From an uncultured beta proteobacterium (GTDB lineage Bacteria; Pseudomonadota; Gammaproteobacteria; Burkholderiales; Burkholderiaceae_C): a stretch of 35,997 nt of DNA. Positions 24,281 to 32,980 of this stretch are shown here, one piece after another; position 1 is the stretch's first letter, and each line of letters starts with the position of its first letter. Both the position numbers and the translations under genes were made by a program. Under the pieces are notes generated by a model. The model had not been told where the DNA came from, ran no database searches, and saw only the letters and a list, made by a program, of their open reading frames with translations. The stretch is taken from positions 1-35,997 of the forward strand of contig CAIMXF010000185.1 in NCBI GenBank assembly GCA_903845345.1, given 5' to 3'.

Positions 24281-25153
24281 ATGAAACTCCTCGTCAAGTT
24301 CAACCTGGTGTTCCTGCTCGTGTTCCTGGTGGGCCTCGGCGCGTCGAGCCTGATCGCGCGCAACATGCTGCAGAAGGCCGCCAAGGACGACGTGGTCGAC
24401 CGCGCCCGCCTGCTGATGACGGGCGCCAACGGCGTCAGCACCTACACCGCCACGCAGATCAAGCCGCTGCTCGAGACGCAGATGAAGTACACCTTCCTGC
24501 CGCAGTCCATCCCGGCCTACTCGGCGGCCGAGGTGCTCGCGCACCTGCAGAAGACCTATCCCGACTACACGTTCAAGTCGGCCATGCTCAACCCGACCAA
24601 CCCGCGCGACCGGGCGGTGGCGTGGGAAGAGGACATCGTCTCCGCGTTCAGGAAGAACGCCGACCTGAAGGAATTCATCGGCGAGCGCGAGACACCCACC
24701 GGCGCCGCGCTGTACATCGCGCGTCCGATCGTCATCACCAACCCGGCCTGCCTCGCCTGCCACAGCACGCCCGAGGCCGCCCCCAAGACGCTCACCGACA
24801 AGTACGGCCCCGGCAACGGCTTCGGCTGGACGCTCAACGAGCCGCTGGGCGCGCAGGTGGTGTCGGTGCCGCTCACGCTGCCGCTGCAGCAGGCCGACCG
24901 CGCGCTGCTGGTGGTGATGGGCGTGCTCACGGGCGTGTTCGTGCTGATCGGCGCGGCGCTCAACCTGATGCTCTATCGCCTGGTCATCCGGCCGGTGAGC
25001 AGGCTCTCGGGCATCGCCGACCGCGTCTCGCTGGGCGAGTTCGAGGCGCCCGAGTTCGCCGTCCGATCCAACGACGAGATCGGCGTGCTGTCCGAATCGT
25101 TCAACCGCATGCGCACGAGCCTCACGCACGCGATGAAGATGCTCGACTCATGA
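24281..25153 (+). CDS. Tll0287-like (DUF3365) haem-type sensor with HAMP domain
   Basis: The 290-aa membrane sensor has TM1 at about 7-27, a periplasmic Tll0287-like domain (PAS-related, DUF3365) to about 205, TM2 at ~207-230 and a HAMP domain at ~232-285 (RLVIRPVSRLSGIADRVSLGEF, NDEIGVLSESFNRM). The periplasmic domain carries a c-type haem motif, CLACH at 157-161, after IARPIVITNPA. Domains of this kind bind haem covalently and are thought to sense redox state or gas. The protein ends just after HAMP with no output domain. Its stop overlaps the start of the Ser/Thr kinase by ATGA, so the kinase is the likely partner. No good Shine-Dalgarno precedes ATG 24281. Confidence 0.9.
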   Translation: MKLLVKFNLVFLLVFLVGLGASSLIARNMLQKAAKDDVVDRARLLMTGANGVSTYTATQIKPLLETQMKYTFLPQSIPAYSAAEVLAHLQKTYPDYTFKSAMLNPTNPRDRAVAWEEDIVSAFRKNADLKEFIGERETPTGAALYIARPIVITNPACLACHSTPEAAPKTLTDKYGPGNGFGWTLNEPLGAQVVSVPLTLPLQQADRALLVVMGVLTGVFVLIGAALNLMLYRLVIRPVSRLSGIADRVSLGEFEAPEFAVRSNDEIGVLSESFNRMRTSLTHAMKMLDS

Positions 25154-26637
25154 CCACCCCGCCACCGATCCCCGAGCGCATCGGCAAGTACACGATCTCG
25201 GGCGTCCTCGGCCGCGGCTCGATGGGCACGGTCTACAAGGGCTTCGATCCGCACATCCATCGCGCGGTGGCGATCAAGACGATCCACCGCGAGCTGCTGG
25301 GCGACTCGACCGCCACCGACTCCATGGCCGCGCGCTTCCGCAACGAGGCCAAGGCCGTCGGGCGCATCGCGCATCCGGGCGTCGTGGCCATCTACGACTT
25401 CGGCGAGGACGGCGACGTCACCTTCATCGCCATGGAGTTCGTCGACGGCCGCACGCTCGACGAGATCCTGGCCGTGCCGCAGATGCTGTCCGAGGCCAAC
25501 GTGCTGGCGGTGATGGACCAGCTGCTCGAGGCCCTGGCCGTCGCCCACTCGCAGGGCGTCTGGCACCGCGACATCAAGCCGGCCAACCTCATCGTCACGA
25601 AGGCGGGCCAGGTCAAGCTGACCGACTTCGGCATCGCGCGGCTGGAGGACGCCAACCTCACGCAGGTGTCGTCGATGATCGGCACGCCGGCCTACATGGC
25701 GCCCGAGCAGTTCACCGGCAAGGGTATCGACCACCGCGCCGACATCTTCGCCTGCGGCGTTCTGCTGTACCGCATGCTCACCGGCCGGCGCGCGTTCACC
25801 GGCGCGACGCAGGAGGTGATGTACAAGATCCTCAACGACGAGCCGCCGCCGCCCAGCGTCGTGACCCAGGGCCTGCGGCCAGTGGCGTTCGATGCGGTGG
25901 TCGCCAGGGCGATCGCCAAGAACCCGGCCAACCGCTATCCCGACGCGCTCGCGATGCGCACGGCGCTGCAGGCGCTGTCGCGCACGCCCGCGTCGGCCAC
26001 GGCCAAGGCCACCGTCATCCTGCCGATCCCGCGCGACGGCGAGCAGCCGGTCACCACCAGCGCGGTGTCGCCCAGCGTCGCCTCGCCGAAGGAAGCGCCG
26101 CCGCCGCGCGACCCGGCGCTGTCGTCGGGCGCCAGCGGCTCGTCGTTGGGCGCGACCGGCTGGGATCCGACCGAGCTGGCCCGCATCGAGCGCGCGCTCG
26201 CCACGCACGTGGGCCCGATGGCGCGCGTGATGGTGCGCGAGGCCGCGCGCACGCACGCCGACCCGGCCAGCCTGGCCTCCGCGGTGGGCCGCCACATCGC
26301 CGACGAGACCAAGCGCCACCAGTTCGCCGAGCAGGTGCGCGGCGGCAGCCAGGTGACGCCTGTCGGATCGCACTCCGCCTCATCCGCCAGCGGCGCCACG
26401 CCGATCCCCGCGGCGGTCGCCAGCGCGGCGCCGGTCGGCGATCCGCTGACGGACGACTTCAAGACCCGCGTGGCGCAGATCGTCACCCGCAAGATGGGCC
26501 CGATCGCGCGCGTGATGGTCAGGCGCGCGGCCGACGCGTCGGGCGGCAGCCGGGCGCGCTTCGTGCAGACGGTGCTCGAGGCGATCCCGGAAGCGGATCG
26601 CTGGGCCGTGCAGGGCGAGATCAACAAGCTGGGTTGA
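25150..26637 (+). CDS. Ser/Thr protein kinase with duplicated C-terminal domain
   Basis: The N-terminal 280 residues are a complete Hanks-type kinase: P-loop [12 protein letters not shown] (20-31), Lys43 in AIKTI, catalytic HRDIKPANL with Asp141, DFG at 159-161, activation loop ending [10 protein letters not shown], and [15 protein letters not shown]. No PASTA repeats or membrane anchor are present, so it is cytosolic. A Pro/Ser/Ala-rich linker (~285-335) leads to two related helical modules near 338-395 and 431-490, each with GPxARVMVRxAA ([16 protein letters not shown] and [16 protein letters not shown]). This domain is known after proteobacterial kinases (DUF8082-like) without a defined role. 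ATG 25150 overlaps the haem-sensor stop, so the sensor probably controls it or is controlled by it. Confidence 0.93.
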   Translation: MTTPPPIPERIGKYTISGVLGRGSMGTVYKGFDPHIHRAVAIKTIHRELLGDSTATDSMAARFRNEAKAVGRIAHPGVVAIYDFGEDGDVTFIAMEFVDGRTLDEILAVPQMLSEANVLAVMDQLLEALAVAHSQGVWHRDIKPANLIVTKAGQVKLTDFGIARLEDANLTQVSSMIGTPAYMAPEQFTGKGIDHRADIFACGVLLYRMLTGRRAFTGATQEVMYKILNDEPPPPSVVTQGLRPVAFDAVVARAIAKNPANRYPDALAMRTALQALSRTPASATAKATVILPIPRDGEQPVTTSAVSPSVASPKEAPPPRDPALSSGASGSSLGATGWDPTELARIERALATHVGPMARVMVREAARTHADPASLASAVGRHIADETKRHQFAEQVRGGSQVTPVGSHSASSASGATPIPAAVASAAPVGDPLTDDFKTRVAQIVTRKMGPIARVMVRRAADASGGSRARFVQTVLEAIPEADRWAVQGEINKLG

Positions 26638-26797
26638 TCCGCGTCGGCCCGAACCGGCCTGGAACCGGGCCGATTGCCCTGCCGCCGCCCGCGCGGTCGC
26701 GGATGGGTGGAAAATGCCAGCCGGGAACCCCGACGCAACCCTTCCAGGAGGACGGCATCGCCTCGCGGTTCCGCCCTCAAAACCTGGAACTGCGCCG

Positions 26798-29035
26798 ATG
26801 ACCACCCAACAGCCGACCATCATCTACACCCTGACGGACGAGGCGCCCCTGCTGGCGACCCACGCCTTCCTGCCCGTCGTGCGCGCGTTCACCGCGCCCG
26901 CGGGCATCGCCGTCAAGGCCAGCGACATCTCCGTCGCGGCGCGCATCCTGGGCGAGTTCCCCGAATTCCTGACCGACGCGCAGAAGGTGCCCGACAACCT
27001 GGCCGAGCTCGGCCGCCTGACGCTGCTTCCCGACACCAACATCATCAAGCTGCCCAACATCAGCGCGTCGGTGCAGCAGTTGCAGGCCGCGATCAAGGAG
27101 CTGCAGGGCAAGGGCTACGCGATCCCCGACTTCCCCGAGCAGCCGACGACGGACGAGGACAAGAAGATCAGGGCGCGCTACTCGAAGGCGCTGGGCAGCG
27201 CCGTCAACCCGGTGCTGCGCGAAGGAAACTCCGACCGCCGCGCGCCGCTGGCCGTCAAAAACTACGCGCGCAGGAACCCGCATTCGATGGGCGTGTGGAG
27301 CCAGGCCTCGCAGACGCACGTGGCCACGATGAAGCACGGCGACTTCTATCACGGCGAGAAGTCGATGACGATCGCCAAGGCGTGCGATGTCCGCATGGAG
27401 CTGGTCACCAAGGCCGGCAAGACGACGGTGCTCAAGCCCAAGGTGTCGCTGCTGGCCGGCGAGATCATCGACTCGATGTTCATGAGCAAGAAGGCGCTGC
27501 TGGAGTTCTACGAATTCCAGATGGAGGACGCTCGCAAGACCGGCGTGATGTTCTCGCTGCACGTCAAGGCCACGATGATGAAGGTCTCGCACCCGATCGT
27601 GTTCGGCCACGCCGTGCGCATCTTCTATCGCGAGGCGTTCGAGAAGCACGGCAAGGTGTTCGACGAGCTGGGCATCAACGTCAACAACGGCATGGCCACG
27701 CTGTACGAGAAGATCGCCGTCCTGCCCACGTCGCAGCGCGACGAGATCATCCGCGACCTGCATGCCTGCCACGAGCACCGCCCGGAGCTGGCGATGGTCG
27801 ACTCGGCCAAGGGCATCACCAACCTGCACGCGCCCAACGACGTGATCGTCGACGCGTCGATGCCGGCCATGATCCGCATCGGCGGCAAGATGTGGGGCGC
27901 CGACGGTCGCCCGAAGGACACCAAGGCCGTGATCCCGGAGAGCACGTTCGCCCGCATCTACCAGGAGGTCATCAACTTCTGCAAGACCAACGGCAACTTC
28001 GATCCGGTGACGATGGGCACGGTGCCCAACGTCGGCCTGATGGCGCAGCAGGCCGAGGAATACGGCTCGCACGACAAGACCTTCGAGGTGCAGGAAGCCG
28101 GCGAGGCGCGCATCGTCGACATCGCCACCGGCGAGGTGCTGCTCGTGCAGCACGTGGAGGAAGGCGACATCTGGCGCATGTGCCAGGTCAAGGACGCGCC
28201 GATCCGCGACTGGGTCAAGCTGGCCGTCACGCGCGCCCGCAACTCGGGCATGCCGGCCGTGTTCTGGCTCGATACGTATCGTCCGCACGAGAACGAGGTC
28301 ATCAAGAAGGTGCAGACCTACCTGAAGGAGCATGACACCACCGGCCTGGACATCCAGATCATGTCGCAGGTGCGGGCGATGCGCTACACCCTGGAGCGCG
28401 TGGTGCGCGGCCTGGACACGATCTCGGTCACCGGCAACATCCTGCGCGACTACCTCACCGACCTGTTCCCGATCATGGAGCTGGGCACGAGCGCGAAGAT
28501 GCTGTCCATCGTGCCGCTGATGGCCGGCGGCGGCATGTACGAGACGGGCGCGGGCGGCTCCGCGCCGAAGCATGTCAAGCAGTTGGTCGAAGAGAACCAC
28601 CTGCGCTGGGACTCGCTGGGCGAGTTCCTCGCGCTGGCCGTGTCGCTGGAAGACATGGGCATCAAGCTCGGCAACGAGAAGGCCAAGCTGCTCGCCAGGA
28701 CGCTGGACGCGGCCACCGGCAAGCTGCTGGACAACAACAAGTCGCCGTCGCCCAAGACCGGCCAGCTCGACAACCGCGGCAGCCAGTTCTACCTCGCGCT
28801 GTACTGGGCGCAGGAACTCGCGGCGCAGACCGAGGACCTCGAGCTGCAGGCCCACTTCAAGCCGCTGGCTGCCACGCTCGCGTCGCGCGAGAAGACCATC
28901 ATCGGCGAACTGTCCGACGTGCAGGGCAAGCCGGTGGACATCGGCGGCTACTACCTGCTCGACGCCGAGAAGACCGCTGCCGTCATGCGCCCGAGCGCCA
29001 CCTTCAACGAGGCCCTGGCCGGCGTACGGGCCTGA
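26798..29035 (+). CDS. icd: NADP-dependent isocitrate dehydrogenase, monomeric type
   Basis: The 745-aa enzyme oxidatively decarboxylates isocitrate to 2-oxoglutarate in the TCA cycle, making NADPH. Its length and sequence match the monomeric class (IDH-II), unrelated in fold size to the 420-aa dimeric enzyme: [21 protein letters not shown] at the start, [27 protein letters not shown] (substrate Ser/Arg region), [11 protein letters not shown]-like [52 protein letters not shown] and [20 protein letters not shown] 26798 was chosen because it gives the family N-terminus; only a weak GGA precedes it. An AGGAGG lies at 26745 but is not followed by a start. It stands alone with a terminator after it. 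Confidence 0.96.
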   Translation: MTTQQPTIIYTLTDEAPLLATHAFLPVVRAFTAPAGIAVKASDISVAARILGEFPEFLTDAQKVPDNLAELGRLTLLPDTNIIKLPNISASVQQLQAAIKELQGKGYAIPDFPEQPTTDEDKKIRARYSKALGSAVNPVLREGNSDRRAPLAVKNYARRNPHSMGVWSQASQTHVATMKHGDFYHGEKSMTIAKACDVRMELVTKAGKTTVLKPKVSLLAGEIIDSMFMSKKALLEFYEFQMEDARKTGVMFSLHVKATMMKVSHPIVFGHAVRIFYREAFEKHGKVFDELGINVNNGMATLYEKIAVLPTSQRDEIIRDLHACHEHRPELAMVDSAKGITNLHAPNDVIVDASMPAMIRIGGKMWGADGRPKDTKAVIPESTFARIYQEVINFCKTNGNFDPVTMGTVPNVGLMAQQAEEYGSHDKTFEVQEAGEARIVDIATGEVLLVQHVEEGDIWRMCQVKDAPIRDWVKLAVTRARNSGMPAVFWLDTYRPHENEVIKKVQTYLKEHDTTGLDIQIMSQVRAMRYTLERVVRGLDTISVTGNILRDYLTDLFPIMELGTSAKMLSIVPLMAGGGMYETGAGGSAPKHVKQLVEENHLRWDSLGEFLALAVSLEDMGIKLGNEKAKLLARTLDAATGKLLDNNKSPSPKTGQLDNRGSQFYLALYWAQELAAQTEDLELQAHFKPLAATLASREKTIIGELSDVQGKPVDIGGYYLLDAEKTAAVMRPSATFNEALAGVRA

Positions 29036-29054
29036 CCTGACGCGCCGAGCGCCG

Positions 29055-29090
29055 AGGCGGCCGGCCCTGCGAAGGGCCAGGCCGCCTTTT
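29055..29090 (+). terminator. Rho-independent terminator after icd
   Basis: AGGCGGCCGGCCCT and AGGGCCAGGCCGCCT form a long GC-rich hairpin with a short GCGA-type loop, followed by TTTT. It begins 20 bases after the icd stop. Its T-run touches the stop codon of the convergent 29090-29668 gene. Confidence 0.85.
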
Positions 29091-29668
29091 CAATGGGGCA
29101 CAGGATCTTCCGGTTCGGCGAATTCGGCGACCGCGGATTGCGCCGACTGTTCCGCTGCAGACGGCGGTTCGGTCGGCACCGGCGCGCCTGCCGCGGCCGC
29201 GGCGCGCGCTTCGATCTCCTCGAAGCCTTCCTCGAACATGCCGAACTGCTGGTTCGCCAGCGCGATCGCCGGACGGCCGTCGCCCCACGGATCGGGGCCC
29301 AGGCGGCGCGCGAGGCGCCAGCAGAAGCGGTCGCGCTCGGCCTCGGGCACGCTGGCCGCGGCCGCGTGCACCCAGGCGTGCGCGTCGTCCACCCCGACCG
29401 ACGGCGGCAGCCGCGCGGTGGTGCGATCGGCGCGGTCGATGTGGCGCTGCAGGATCAGCCCGTACTGGCGCGCGGCATCGAGGGCCGGACCCAGCGCGAC
29501 GCGGTCGGCGTAGCGCATGGCGGCGATGTCGAAGGCGTCGCGGCCCAGCAGGTCGAGCGCGAACAGCAGCGCGCCGAGCGCGGCGTCGTCGGCGACGGGC
29601 TCGTAGTGCACGTCGTCGTGCGTGATGCGGATCGCGTCGGCGCGCAGCGAGGTCAGGGAGGTGGTCAT
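29090..29668 (-). CDS. Hypothetical protein, 192 aa
   Basis: From ATG 29668 the product reads TTSLTSLRADAIRITHDD, then helical stretches ALGALLFALDLLGRDAFDIAA and VGVDDAHAWVHAAAASVPEAERDRFCWRLA, a central DPWGDGRPAIALANQQFGMF, and an acidic Ala/Pro/Glu-rich tail (about 160-192) that is probably disordered. No signal peptide or membrane segment is seen. I do not recognise a family. No Shine-Dalgarno precedes the start, but codon use matches neighbouring genes and no competing frame is better. A strong hairpin lies 39-68 bases upstream. It converges with icd. Confidence 0.7.
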   Translation of the reverse strand: MTTSLTSLRADAIRITHDDVHYEPVADDAALGALLFALDLLGRDAFDIAAMRYADRVALGPALDAARQYGLILQRHIDRADRTTARLPPSVGVDDAHAWVHAAAASVPEAERDRFCWRLARRLGPDPWGDGRPAIALANQQFGMFEEGFEEIEARAAAAAGAPVPTEPPSAAEQSAQSAVAEFAEPEDPVPH

Positions 29669-29702
29669 CGGTGTCGGGGTCGGGCGGGCGAGGCAGCCCA
29701 AG

Positions 29703-29736
29703 GCGAAACGCCAACCGGCAAGCGGTTGGCGTTCGC
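29703..29736 (-). promoter_or_regulatory. Strong inverted repeat in the leader of the 29090-29668 gene
   Basis: AACGCCAACCG (29707-29717) and CGGTTGGCGTT (29723-29733) are perfect complements with a five-base loop; GCG/CGC extend the stem past one bulge. It lies in the 5' leader of the leftward gene. It has no T-run, so an operator or RNA leader structure fits better than a terminator. Confidence 0.5.
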
Positions 29737-29793
29737 ATCGGGCCTTCGCGCGGATGATAAGGCAGCCGTCGGCCGCCTCCTCGCAGCGAGCGA

Positions 29794-30000
29794 TCAGGTC
29801 GGCGAGCCGTGTTCCGGCGTCGTGTGCTCGTCGATCCTTTCCTCAATGACCTTCTCGCCTTCGAAACCGGCGATCGCGGCCCAGGCGAATGTGACAAGTC
29901 GATGACGGCTCGCTTCCGGCAACGCAGGAAAAGCGGTCGCGAGCGTCGGGTGATCGCCGCAGTCAATGAACGTCGGCCGGTCGATGATCGCAATGCGCAC
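29794..30000 (-). CDS. Possible small protein, 68 aa (GTG start), low confidence
   Basis: A minus-strand frame from GTG 30000 encodes a plausible soluble protein (RIAIIDRPTFIDCGDHPTLA, then LVTFAWAAIAGFEGEKVIEERIDEH). Its sequence looks protein-like, but third positions contain many A and T, unlike neighbouring genes, and no ribosome-binding site is evident. It could be a horizontally acquired small gene, a fragment of a larger one, or chance. The track shows it only as the tail of a long frame antisense to the chemoreceptor. The rest of the gap from 29669 to 30090 holds the hairpin at 29703 and the sigma-54-like promoter at 30026. Confidence 0.25.
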   Translation of the reverse strand: MRIAIIDRPTFIDCGDHPTLATAFPALPEASRHRLVTFAWAAIAGFEGEKVIEERIDEHTTPEHGSPT

Positions 30001-30025
30001 GCCTGTCACGCATGAGCAGTAGAAC

Positions 30026-30041
30026 TGGCACGCGCCGTGCA
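30026..30041 (+). promoter_or_regulatory. Sigma-54 (RpoN)-type -24/-12 promoter
   Basis: TGGCACGCGCCGTGCA matches the consensus TGGCACG-N4-TTGCA at every specified position but one, with GG and GC at the required spacing. RNA would start near 30053, leaving about 38 bases before the GTG of the chemoreceptor. No sigma-54 activator gene is in the window. Confidence 0.65.
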
Positions 30042-30090
30042 TCCCCTTGCGCTGCGATCCAGCCGCATTCGACATCCCGACGGAGCCCCC

Positions 30091-31617
30091 GTGACACTCA
30101 AGATCAAGATCCCGCTGTACTTCGCGGCCGCCCTCGTCGTGTCGCTGCTGGCGGGCCTCGCCGGCCTGTTCGTGGTCACCCATTCGCTCGAAACCTTCGA
30201 GACCGACGTGATGCAGCGCGTGGCCGACGAACGCGCCATCAACGCGATCTCGGGCCACTTCAAGACACAGGTCCAGGAGTGGAAGGACACGCTGCTGCGC
30301 GGCTCCGATGCCGCGTTGCTGCAGAAGCACTGGACGGCGTTCCAGGCCCAGGAAAGGCAGGTCGCCGACGGCGCGCGCGCGCTGCAGGGCAAGCTGGGCG
30401 ACGCCACCGCCAACGCGCAGCTCGACCGCTTCATCGCCGCGCAGCAGAAGATGGCCGCGGGCTATCGCGAAGGCTTCGACAAGTTCAGCGCCGTCGGCTT
30501 CGATTCGTCGGTCGGCGACATGGCGGTGCGCGGCATCGACCGCGAACCGGCCAAGCTGCTCGACGACCTGTCCGCCAGCATCGCGGCGCGCCGCGCCGAC
30601 GTCGCGAGCGCCGCGTCCGCGGCCGGGCGTCGTGCGTTGTGGATCGCGGTCGGCGTGATGATCGCCGCGTGCGGCCTGGGCCTGGGCATCGGCCGCGCGC
30701 TGGGCCGCGGCGTGGTGACGCCGCTGCTGCAGGCCACGCGCGTGGCCAGGGAAGTCGCCGCCGGCGACCTGACGCACCCGGTGGTCGCGCGCGGCGACGA
30801 CGAGACGGCCGCCCTGCTGCGCACGCTCGGCGAAATGCAGTCGCAGTTGCGCGGCATCGTCGGCCGCGTGCGCGACAACGCGCAGCAGGTGGCCACCGCC
30901 AGCGCCGAGATCGCGCAGGGCAACCAGGATCTGAGCCAGCGCACCGAGCAGCAGGCGTCGGCGCTGCAGGTGGCCGCATCGACGATGGAGGAGCTCGGCG
31001 CGACGGCGCAGAACAGCGCCGACAGCGCCAGCAAGGCCAACGAGCTCGCGCTGGAGGCCACGACCGTCGCCGTCAAGGGCGGCACGGTGGTCGAGCGCGT
31101 GGTCACGACGATGCACGGCATCAACGACAGCTCGCGCCGCATCGCCGAGATCATCTCCGTGATCGACGGCATCGCGTTCCAGACCAACATCCTCGCGCTG
31201 AACGCCGCGGTCGAGGCCGCGCGGGCCGGCGAGCAGGGACGCGGCTTCGCGGTGGTGGCCTCGGAAGTGCGCAGCCTGGCCGGCCGCAGCGCCGACGCGG
31301 CGCGCGAGATCAAGACGCTGATCACCGCGAGCGTCGAGCGCGTCGAGGAAGGCTCGCAGCTGGTGGACGAGGCCGGGCGGACGATGCAGGAAATCGTCGC
31401 CGCGATCCGCCGCGTGGGCGCCTTGGTGGAAGACATCAGCGCCGCCAATGCGCAGCAGCGCAGCGGCGTCGGCCAGGTCGGCGAGGAGATCGGCCGCATG
31501 GACCAGGCGACGCAGCAGAACGCCGCGCTGGTCGAGGAAAGCGCGGCCGCGGCCGACAGCCTGCGGCACCAGGCGCAGCAACTGGTCGACGCGGTGGCGG
31601 TCTTCAAGCTCGACTGA
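30091..31617 (+). CDS. Methyl-accepting chemotaxis protein
   Basis: The 508-aa receptor spans the inner membrane with TM1 at about 8-30 and TM2 at ~182-201. The ~150-residue periplasmic domain is helical, of four-helix-bundle type, and senses an unknown ligand. HAMP follows at ~202-255 (VVTPLLQATRVAREVAAGDL). The long signalling coiled coil has the hairpin tip [37 protein letters not shown] that contacts CheA and CheW. Gln/Glu-rich methylation helices flank it. No C-terminal NWETF-type pentapeptide is present. I chose GTG 30091 because GGAG lies five bases upstream and the product then starts with TLKIKIPLYF; the track's ATG 30037 adds 18 unlikely residues and lies upstream of the RBS. A sigma-54-type promoter precedes it. 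Confidence 0.93.
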   Translation: MTLKIKIPLYFAAALVVSLLAGLAGLFVVTHSLETFETDVMQRVADERAINAISGHFKTQVQEWKDTLLRGSDAALLQKHWTAFQAQERQVADGARALQGKLGDATANAQLDRFIAAQQKMAAGYREGFDKFSAVGFDSSVGDMAVRGIDREPAKLLDDLSASIAARRADVASAASAAGRRALWIAVGVMIAACGLGLGIGRALGRGVVTPLLQATRVAREVAAGDLTHPVVARGDDETAALLRTLGEMQSQLRGIVGRVRDNAQQVATASAEIAQGNQDLSQRTEQQASALQVAASTMEELGATAQNSADSASKANELALEATTVAVKGGTVVERVVTTMHGINDSSRRIAEIISVIDGIAFQTNILALNAAVEAARAGEQGRGFAVVASEVRSLAGRSADAAREIKTLITASVERVEEGSQLVDEAGRTMQEIVAAIRRVGALVEDISAANAQQRSGVGQVGEEIGRMDQATQQNAALVEESAAAADSLRHQAQQLVDAVAVFKLD

Positions 31618-31710
31618 TGGCGTGACGGGCCCGGGCGCGATACCCGCCACCGCATCGCGTCTTCCACGGCGGCGCGGCGCGGAGCTGCACCGAGACGCAG
31701 TCGGGCGCGG

Positions 31711-32976
31711 CTAGCGCGCGGCCTTGCCGCCGGGTTCGTTCGACCAGCCGTCGTCCAGCGTCTTCATGAACGCGGCCAGGTCGGCGATCTCGGCATCGGT
31801 GAAGACGGGCTTGTCGCCACGCTTGCGCGTGAACGGCTCGTCGACGCGATCGACGTTGGCGCGATAGCGCGGCGGCAGGTCGTCGAACGCGACGACCTTT
31901 GCGCCGACGCGCGGATACCATCTGGCCGGATCGGTGTCGCGCTCGGAATAGAAGCGCAGCACGTCGACCAGCGTGTGGAAGCGGCCGTTGTGGAAGAACA
32001 CCTGGCGGCTCGCGGCGTTGCGAAGCGTGGGCGTCTTGAACATGCCGCACAACCCGGGCTCGCCGGCGAGGTCCTTGCGCACCGGACCGCACAGGCCGAG
32101 ATCGAAGAAGCGCGGATCGCGGTTGGCCGCGATCTCCGGATTGCGCGGCACGCCGATCGCGACGTGGCCGTAGTCGGTGAACTGCGCGGGACGTCCGCCC
32201 GGGCCGGGCACGTCGACATGGCACTTCGCGCAGTTGCCCTTCTTCGGGTCGTTGAACAAGGTGTAGCCGCGCAGCTCCTGCGCGGTGAAGCGCGCGTTGC
32301 CCGACATCGCCGCGTCGAACTTGCTGGTGTACGGCCGGAAGCCGGGATCCTGCGTCTCGAACGCTTCGAGCGCCTCGGTGGCGCGCGCGACCGCGGCCGC
32401 GGGGCGGTCGAAGATGTCGGCGCCGTACACCTTTCGAAACTGCGCGGCGTACGCGGTCTTGCGCAGGCGCGCGGCGACGTCGTTCACGTCGGCGTTGGCC
32501 ATCTCCACCGGATTGAGCAGCGGCAGCAGCGCCTGCTCGTGCAGCGTCTGCGCCGCCCCGTCGCGCGTGAAGCCGCCGGCCGGGCCCTCATCCTCGACGC
32601 CGTCGGGATCGGGCTGCGGCAGGTGGCGCGAGAAGCGCGGCGTGAACTGCAGGTAGCGCAGCGACGGCACCGCCCGCGTGCCGAAGCCGTCCATGCCCGG
32701 GCCGCCCGGCTGCACGGCGCGGCCGTCGGCCGGTGCGTAGGCATGCGCCGGATCGTGGCAGCTCGCGCACGACTGCTTGCCCGACGCCGACAGCGACACG
32801 TCGGAGAACATCGCGCGACCCAGAGCGGCCGCCGGATCGAGCGCGACCCTGGCGGGCGGATAGCGCACCCACATCGTCACGCCATCGCGCGCGGGTGCGC
32901 CTGCGCCCGCGCCCGGCAGCGCGATGGCGAGCCCCGCTGCGAGGGCCGCCAGCCCTCGGCCGGCCGTGCCCCTCAT
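31711..32976 (-). CDS. Di-haem cytochrome c peroxidase family protein (CCP/MauG)
   Basis: The 421-aa protein has a signal peptide (GLAALAAGLAIALPGAGAGA) and two c-type haem motifs, CASCH at 70-74 and CAKCH at 249-253, the two-domain layout of bacterial cytochrome c peroxidases and MauG-like enzymes. LGRAMFSDVSLSASGKQSC opens domain 1. LLNPVEMAN is the conserved element between the haems, and FKTPTLRNAASRQVFFHNGRFHTL with its C-terminal His/Met region closes domain 2. These periplasmic enzymes reduce H2O2 or oxidise a partner protein. The gene starts only four bases after the stop of the phosphoesterase, so they are one operon. It is longer than classic CcpA (~340 aa), and the substrate is uncertain. 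Confidence 0.9.
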   Translation of the reverse strand: MRGTAGRGLAALAAGLAIALPGAGAGAPARDGVTMWVRYPPARVALDPAAALGRAMFSDVSLSASGKQSCASCHDPAHAYAPADGRAVQPGGPGMDGFGTRAVPSLRYLQFTPRFSRHLPQPDPDGVEDEGPAGGFTRDGAAQTLHEQALLPLLNPVEMANADVNDVAARLRKTAYAAQFRKVYGADIFDRPAAAVARATEALEAFETQDPGFRPYTSKFDAAMSGNARFTAQELRGYTLFNDPKKGNCAKCHVDVPGPGGRPAQFTDYGHVAIGVPRNPEIAANRDPRFFDLGLCGPVRKDLAGEPGLCGMFKTPTLRNAASRQVFFHNGRFHTLVDVLRFYSERDTDPARWYPRVGAKVVAFDDLPPRYRANVDRVDEPFTRKRGDKPVFTDAEIADLAAFMKTLDDGWSNEPGGKAAR

Positions 32977-32980
32977 CGCC

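Noticed and set aside
26638-26690. Inverted repeat CGGCCCG/CGGGCCG after the kinase as a terminator
   Set aside because: The loop is long and no T-run follows, so terminator function cannot be supported.
26745-26750. AGGAGG before icd as its ribosome-binding site
   Set aside because: It lies 47 bases before the well-supported start at 26798 and no usable start codon follows at normal spacing.
29794-31650. 618-aa minus-strand ORF
   Set aside because: Mostly antisense to the chemoreceptor with low-complexity content; only its last 68 codons look protein-like and are listed separately.
31618-31710. Convergent gap between chemoreceptor and peroxidase searched for a terminator
   Set aside because: GC-rich with no clear hairpin plus T-run in either direction.
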